A stretch of DNA of 25,277 bases, taken from positions 7,104 to 32,380 of the forward strand of contig DJJF01000038.1 in NCBI GenBank assembly GCA_002434005.1, written 5' to 3'. Below are positions 21,796 through 25,277 of this stretch, one piece after another; the stretch's first letter is position 1, and every line of letters begins with the position of its first letter. The position numbers were made by a program, and so were the translations under genes. The notes below the pieces were generated by a model, which was not told where the DNA came from, searched no databases, and saw nothing but the letters and a program-made list of their open reading frames with translations. The DNA is from Candidatus Saccharibacteria bacterium UBA6575 (GTDB taxonomy: Bacteria; Patescibacteriota; Saccharimonadia; Saccharimonadales; Saccharimonadaceae).

Positions 21796-22521
21796 ATGAA
21801 TGAACTAAATTCGCTCGCAATCATCGCCGTAGCCGCGTTGATCCATGCCAGTTTTCAGCTGAGTGTCAGTATGCTGACACTGCTTTCGAGTCACACAATT
21901 GGTGCCAGGCGCTCGCATGCTCGACTATTAGGATTGAGTGGTGCGTTTACCCTCGGCGTTCTGGTTATGACTGTATTGCTACTATGTACCGTGGCACTGC
22001 TGGCACAAATTATGCTATATAGTGCTGATTCGACCCTTACCTGGATTACTGCCTGCGGTTTACTGTTTGGACTTGGCTCTGCTGTGTGGATTTTTTACTA
22101 CAGAAAAGAGCAGGGGACTACCCTATGGCTTCCCCGCGGTATGGCTCGCTACCTTTCTGACAGAACAAAAGCGACCAAGCAAACAGCCGAAGCCTTTGGA
22201 CTTGGCGTGTCGAGCGTATTTGCGGAACTACTTTTCATATTTGCGCCAATCCTTGTGAGCGCGCTCATTCTTACTGGGCTTAGCCCCGCCCTACAACTTG
22301 CGGGCATCGCGCTATATGCGCTTGTATCACTCTCCCCTCTTATTACCGTAAATAGTCTCATCGGGAGCGGTCACAAGATTAGCCGAATTCAACGCTGGCG
22401 CGAAGAAAATAAATCATTCATGCAATTTATCGCAGGTGGTGGTCTAGTCGCACTTGGATTTTACATTTATGTCGACCAAGTACTTAGCCCGACCGTCATG
22501 GCGGCCGCAGGAGGCTTCTAG
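21796..22521 (+). CDS. Six-TM membrane protein, first gene of a three-gene operon
   Basis: The 241-residue protein has hydrophobic segments at about 6-30, 48-74, 82-102, 135-160, 163-190 and 209-229. The charged middle loop (about 104-132: YYRKEQG...SDRTKATKQT) and a second basic loop near 193-207 (SGHKISRIQRWREENKS) separate two three-helix halves. This is the general plan of the LysE/CcdA/DsbD superfamily; lacking the paired Cys-Pro motif, an electron-carrying CcdA role is unlikely. Family assignment is tentative. The stop at 22519-22521 is immediately followed by the ATG of the ATP-cone gene, and the SD for that gene (GGAGG) is inside this one, so the products are coupled. Confidence 0.82.
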   Translation: MNELNSLAIIAVAALIHASFQLSVSMLTLLSSHTIGARRSHARLLGLSGAFTLGVLVMTVLLLCTVALLAQIMLYSADSTLTWITACGLLFGLGSAVWIFYYRKEQGTTLWLPRGMARYLSDRTKATKQTAEAFGLGVSSVFAELLFIFAPILVSALILTGLSPALQLAGIALYALVSLSPLITVNSLIGSGHKISRIQRWREENKSFMQFIAGGGLVALGFYIYVDQVLSPTVMAAAGGF

Positions 22522-22812
22522 ATGCCAAAGCGGCCCCTGATCGATGTCGTTAAGCGTGGCGGTAAGCGCTCAACCGAAGCGTTCGACCCCACCAAGCTGC
22601 ACGCAAGTGTACTCGCGGCCTGCATGAGCGTGCGCAGTCCTGAAGCCATGGCAGAATCTGCTGCCGAATCCGTATGTACAGTAGTTATTGAATGGTGCCG
22701 CACGCGACCAGAAGTCACGTCCGACGACCTACGCAGAGTTGCCGCCGACCACTTAAATCGTATTCACCCCGAAGCTGCATACCTATATAAACACCACCGC
22801 TTGGTACTGTAA
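22522..22812 (+). CDS. Stand-alone ATP-cone domain protein (96 aa)
   Basis: The ATP-cone is a nucleotide-sensing (ATP/dATP) domain that normally sits at the N-terminus of ribonucleotide reductases or in NrdR. Here it makes up the whole protein: VVKRGGKRSTEAFDPTKLHASVLAAC (9-34) with the KR-rich start and F/D motif, a helix pair, TSDDLRRVAADHL (66-78) and the closing AAYLYKHHRLVL (85-96), as in true cones. There is no zinc ribbon, so it is not NrdR. It follows the membrane gene without gap and is followed 12 nt later by the flavoprotein. Role as an adenine-nucleotide sensor for its neighbours is inference. Confidence 0.88.
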   Translation: MPKRPLIDVVKRGGKRSTEAFDPTKLHASVLAACMSVRSPEAMAESAAESVCTVVIEWCRTRPEVTSDDLRRVAADHLNRIHPEAAYLYKHHRLVL

Positions 22813-22824
22813 GGAGATCCTCAA

Positions 22825-24198
22825 ATGGCTAAAAAAGTACAATTCGACTTCGACCTTATCGTCATCGGTAGTGGTGCGGGTGGTAGTGCTGCCGCAAGTA
22901 TTGCCGCGCGGGCCGGAAAACGTGTAGCCATAATCGAAGCCGATACATTTGGTGGCGACAGCCCAAACTGGAGTGATGTACCAACTAAAGCATTGTTGCA
23001 CGCTGCCCATTTGTTCGACGAAGCACGGCACGGCGCACGCTTTGGTCTGCGTTCTAGCACCATGGGCTACAACTACCCTTCCCTCCGCGCTTGGAAAGAT
23101 CTGGCGGTTAAGCGCACTGGCGCAGGTGGTAACCGTAAATTCTACGAAAACGAAGGCATCGCTACATTCAACTCCCCCGCCCACTTTTTAAGTCCGAATG
23201 AAATCAGTGTAAACCGTCGTCACCTGTCCGCAGAGCACTTTTTAATCGCGACCGGTTCGCACTGGGTGACTCCAGATGTGCAGGGTATTGAAGATGCCGG
23301 ATACCTGACTCCTCGCACACTACTCCATTCTGTGCGACCGCCAAAAAGCTTGTTCATCATTGGTGCCGGAACTGTTGGCGTTGAAATTGCCCAGATGATG
23401 GCGATCTTTGGCACAAAAGTATACATCGCCGATATCGCAGCTCGAATCTTGCCTAAAGAAGATGAAGAAGTTGGTGTGCTCATGGAGCGATTACTCACAG
23501 AATCCAAGGGCGCAACGGTACTTACCCAAACCCGGATTCTAAGCGCGCAGCGTCAGGCGCTCCGTAAAAAAATTACGTATACCCGTGGCGGAGTTGAAAA
23601 GACGGTACAGGTAGATGAAATCTTGATCGCAACCGGTCGTACGCCAAACGTCGATTTAGGCCTCGAAAATGCGAGCGTTACCTATACGCCAAAAGGCATT
23701 GAAGTAAACCAACATCTGCAAACCAGCGCTAAGCATATTTACGCCGCCGGTGATGTATTGGGGCGTGACCAGCACACGCATACTGCCCTGCTCGAAAGTC
23801 GTGTAGCTGCAAGCAACATGCTACACAAGCAAAAGTCATCGCCAGATTACACCGGTTCGCCTCGTCTAACGTTCAGTTTTCCTGGCGTTGCTTCAGTGGG
23901 ACTTAGCGAAGACGACTGCATTAAGCGTGATCTCACAATTAAAAAGTCTATCGCTCCCCTCAACATGGTAGCTCGTTCTAACACCAGTGATTTCCGTGAC
24001 GGATTCGTAAAGTTGATTGCCGATAAAAACAATGTACTCATCGGTGCAACGGTTGTTGCACCACATGCTGCCGAAATCATTCATGAGCTGGCGCTGGCGG
24101 TGCGCCACAAGCTTACGGCAGCGCAAGTTGCGTCAACACCACATGCATTCCTAAGCTGGAGCGAGGCTGTACGTGTGGCGGCGGGACGAATTAAGTAG
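22825..24198 (+). CDS. FAD/NAD(P) oxidoreductase of the disulfide-reductase family, without redox cysteines
   Basis: The 457-residue flavoprotein has FAD motif GSGAGG (15-20), NAD(P) motif GAGTVG (180-185) with an acidic Asp203 at the end of the next strand (suggests NADH), ATG motif (142-144, 269-271) and the second FAD motif AAGD (307-310). A dimerisation domain follows at about 345-457. Overall it resembles mercuric reductase and dihydrolipoamide dehydrogenase. The active-site loop GGDSPNWSDVPTK (43-55) holds Ser46 and Asp51 where GGTCVNVGCVPSK has the two Cys. The C-terminal catalytic His is Phe442 (E447 is kept). Only one Cys (365) exists. SD AAGGAG precedes the ATG. It cannot work as a normal disulfide reductase; a diaphorase or quinone/O2-reducing role is possible. 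Confidence 0.93.
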   Translation: MAKKVQFDFDLIVIGSGAGGSAAASIAARAGKRVAIIEADTFGGDSPNWSDVPTKALLHAAHLFDEARHGARFGLRSSTMGYNYPSLRAWKDLAVKRTGAGGNRKFYENEGIATFNSPAHFLSPNEISVNRRHLSAEHFLIATGSHWVTPDVQGIEDAGYLTPRTLLHSVRPPKSLFIIGAGTVGVEIAQMMAIFGTKVYIADIAARILPKEDEEVGVLMERLLTESKGATVLTQTRILSAQRQALRKKITYTRGGVEKTVQVDEILIATGRTPNVDLGLENASVTYTPKGIEVNQHLQTSAKHIYAAGDVLGRDQHTHTALLESRVAASNMLHKQKSSPDYTGSPRLTFSFPGVASVGLSEDDCIKRDLTIKKSIAPLNMVARSNTSDFRDGFVKLIADKNNVLIGATVVAPHAAEIIHELALAVRHKLTAAQVASTPHAFLSWSEAVRVAAGRIK

Positions 24199-24607
24199 CA
24201 CAGAACTGATAGATTAATCGTTCGCTGCGTGACTCAGAATTTTTAAATAGTTCTGGATCAGCGAATTTAATTTCGTCACTCTCTTCCCCTACTGTAAATT
24301 CCATGGTTTCTGGAGCCACTTCGTACACAATCCATAGCAGCCAAGCCTTCTTCGTTGGCATAAACATGGGCTCACGAGTTGTGGCAATTGGCTTTGCGGT
24401 AAGTTCGCCAGTGTAGCCAACTTCTTCGAATAACTCGCGTTTTAAGCATTCGATATCGGTTTCACCGTGATCCCAACCACCACCGGGTAAACTCCAATGA
24501 TCCCGGCCATCCTCACGATTCACAAGTACTTCACCTTTATCGTTCCGAATTATGGCTTTAAGCGAGATGCGGTAGAACGAAGATGGGATAACACTGTTTT
24601 GCTGCAT
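24191..24607 (-). CDS. NUDIX hydrolase
   Basis: Hydrolyses nucleoside diphosphates linked to another group; a house-cleaning or mRNA cap-type role is possible. The Nudix box G-x5-E-x7-RE-x2-EE-x-G is complete from about residue 42 to 64 (GGGWDHGETDIECLKRELFEEVGYTG). Total length 138 is normal for a single-domain member. The ATG at 24607 has no SD and follows a TGC-TATACT extended -10 by 7 nt, so a leaderless mRNA is expected. Its end overlaps the end of the flavoprotein gene by 8 nt (convergent). The specific substrate is not clear from the sequence. Confidence 0.93.
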   Translation of the reverse strand: MQQNSVIPSSFYRISLKAIIRNDKGEVLVNREDGRDHWSLPGGGWDHGETDIECLKRELFEEVGYTGELTAKPIATTREPMFMPTKKAWLLWIVYEVAPETMEFTVGEESDEIKFADPELFKNSESRSERLIYQFCAT

Positions 24608-24614
24608 GAGGGTA

Positions 24615-24623
24615 AGTATAGCA
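24615..24623 (-). promoter_or_regulatory. Extended -10 of the NUDIX gene (TGC-TATACT)
   Basis: TATACT (24620-24615) preceded by TGC. It lies directly beside the tRNA-fMet terminator, so transcription is restarted here. No -35 match at 17-18 nt. Confidence 0.6.
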
Positions 24624-24661
24624 AAGAAAAACGTCCCAGCTTATGCTGAGACATTTTTCTT
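24624..24661 (-). terminator. Terminator of tRNA-fMet (17-bp stem)
   Basis: Arms 24624-24640 and 24645-24661 pair over 17 positions on the minus-strand RNA, with two G-U wobbles and a 4-nt loop (AUAA). The stem ends in a U-rich arm and shares its first base with the 3' A of the tRNA. Confidence 0.85.
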
Positions 24662-24738
24662 GGTTGCGGGGAGAGGATTTGAACCTCTGACCTCGTGGTT
24701 ATGAGCCACGCGAGCTGACCAGACTGCTCCACCCCGCG
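24661..24738 (-). tRNA. Initiator tRNA-fMet (CAU)
   Basis: A 78-nt cloverleaf: acceptor CGCGGGG/CCCCGCA with the initiator hallmark C1-A72 mismatch, D-stem GAGC/GCTC, anticodon stem CGTGG/CCACG around CTCATAA (anticodon CAU), T-arm AGAGG/CCTCT with TTCAAAT, and encoded CCA. Of the three G-C pairs usual in the initiator anticodon stem, 29-41 is U-A. It follows the DivIC-like gene by 30 nt and may be read from the same transcript. Confidence 0.95.
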
Positions 24739-24768
24739 ATATTGCTCTACGATACTAACAGATACGGA

Positions 24769-25218
24769 CTACCGTTGCAAGCTGCGGTAGGCACCGCCAA
24801 ACAAGAAATTGATCCATGCCTGGAAGTTGCTTTCAGGAACGGCGCGCGCCACAGTGGTGGTTTTACCCTCGCCTACACTCGCACCTGGTGTGTTCGGCGG
24901 CAGTATCAATACTTTTTCACCAGGCATAACCAGGCCCAGTTTTTCGCGAACGGCCAGTTCTTTATACTCATCACTCTTGTAGTAGTTCTGCTCAAACTGA
25001 AGCTTCTCAGTTTCGAGCTCGGACAAACGTAGCTCTCGTTGCTTGTAATCGATTTCTTTTTGGAGTGCATAATTGCGCTCCATAGCTTGCACCGAACCCC
25101 ACGCCCAACTAGCAGCCACGAATAGCCCAATCAACACCACAAGGTTGTTGGTTGTGAAGTAGTTGTGCCGAGCGTGGTAATACAGTCGGCGGAGGTCGGT
25201 TTGATTTATATTTTTCAT
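24769..25218 (-). CDS. FtsB/DivIC-like septum formation protein
   Basis: Small bitopic protein of the divisome. The 149 residues show a cytoplasmic basic N-terminus (LRRLYYHARHNYFTT), one membrane helix (about 25-44), a coiled coil (about 48-82: ALQKEIDYKQRELRLSELETEKLQFEQ) and the conserved end block EYKELAVREKLGLVMPGEKVLILPP (about 84-108), which is the DivIC/FtsB hallmark. A C-terminal extension of about 40 residues, with Trp and aromatic residues near the end (FQAWINFLFGG), is specific to this protein. The leader is about 24 nt from the TATAAT box. Confidence 0.92.
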   Translation of the reverse strand: MKNINQTDLRRLYYHARHNYFTTNNLVVLIGLFVAASWAWGSVQAMERNYALQKEIDYKQRELRLSELETEKLQFEQNYYKSDEYKELAVREKLGLVMPGEKVLILPPNTPGASVGEGKTTTVARAVPESNFQAWINFLFGGAYRSLQR

Positions 25219-25248
25219 GGCATTCTTTACTAGCCTTCTTGATTGTCA

Positions 25249-25254
25249 TTATAC
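25249..25254 (-). promoter_or_regulatory. -10 box (TATAAT) of the DivIC-like gene
   Basis: Perfect TATAAT on the minus strand. The -35 position falls into the adapter-derived terminal bases and so cannot be judged. Confidence 0.6.
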
Positions 25255-25264
25255 CCTAAAGGGG

Positions 25265-25277
25265 CTGTCTCTTATAC
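25265..25277. other. Sequencing adapter remnant (Nextera mosaic end)
   Basis: The last 13 bases, CTGTCTCTTATAC, match the start of the Tn5/Nextera adapter read-through sequence (on the minus strand, GTATAAGAGACAG). They are almost certainly not genomic, and mark a contig end. Confidence 0.85.

Noticed and set aside
22783..23184. Minus-strand ORF opposite the flavoprotein start
   Set aside because: No SD or recognisable domain, and fully covered by conserved FAD-binding sequence.
1..25277. CRISPR array, insertion sequence, integrase or prophage
   Set aside because: No regular direct repeats, transposase or integrase motifs were seen. The only repeated units are the CIRCE operators and promoter words.

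Overview
The window looks like a piece of a Candidatus Saccharibacteria (TM7, Patescibacteria) genome. The evidence is the compact gene packing, the short versions of several housekeeping proteins (HrcA 234 aa, TilS 272 aa, GrpE 154 aa), the family mix (DUF2142-like, DUF4396, FAS1, DipZ-type, CPR-style small glycine-rich membrane proteins) and the use of UGA as a real stop (gmk, the zinc-ribbon gene, the small gene before the Y-family polymerase). UGA stops argue against the recoded Gracilibacteria/Absconditabacteria. The assignment is an inference from protein resemblance only. The right edge ends in 13 bases of the Nextera transposon mosaic end, so the window runs to a contig end.

Layout. 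1-5196 (all minus): a heat-shock block with gmk, hrcA, grpE, a DrrAB-type ABC exporter and dnaK (partial, N-terminal 432 residues). It carries three CIRCE operators, and the -35 boxes of the hrcA and dnaK promoters lie in the CIRCE spacers. 5237-6730 (plus): a large polytopic DUF2142/GT-C-like membrane protein. 6727-12906 (minus): tilS-ftsH-murJ-lepA. 12981-14349 (minus): an exported helical protein, a 56-residue glycine-zipper membrane protein and a type IV prepilin. 14366-15876 (minus): a small protein plus a Y-family DNA polymerase with a beta-clamp motif, behind a near-consensus promoter and a 40-nt perfect palindrome. 16121-19109: a membrane-anchored FAS1 protein and a DipZ-like CcdA-thioredoxin protein (minus), divergent from a MarR regulator (plus). 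19135-20690: DUF4396 membrane protein, a GC-rich zinc-ribbon gene of foreign appearance, and an acidic hypothetical protein. 20800-20876: tRNA-Met(CAU). 21133-21631: a YggT-like protein behind a CRP-like palindrome, and a 38-residue small protein. 21796-24198 (plus): a tight three-gene operon of a six-TM membrane protein, a stand-alone ATP-cone and a flavoprotein of the disulfide-reductase family in which both redox cysteines and the catalytic His are absent. 24191-25218 (minus): NUDIX hydrolase, initiator tRNA-fMet and a DivIC/FtsB-like division protein.

Themes. HrcA should repress itself, grpE and dnaK through CIRCE. ftsH, murJ, lepA, divIC and the prepilin cover membrane proteolysis, envelope building, translation and surface structures. 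The most unusual parts are the three-gene ATP-cone/flavoprotein operon and a repeated promoter layout in which the -10 hexamer lies 6-9 nt before the start codon, predicting many leaderless mRNAs. No CRISPR array, insertion sequence, transposase or phage gene was seen.
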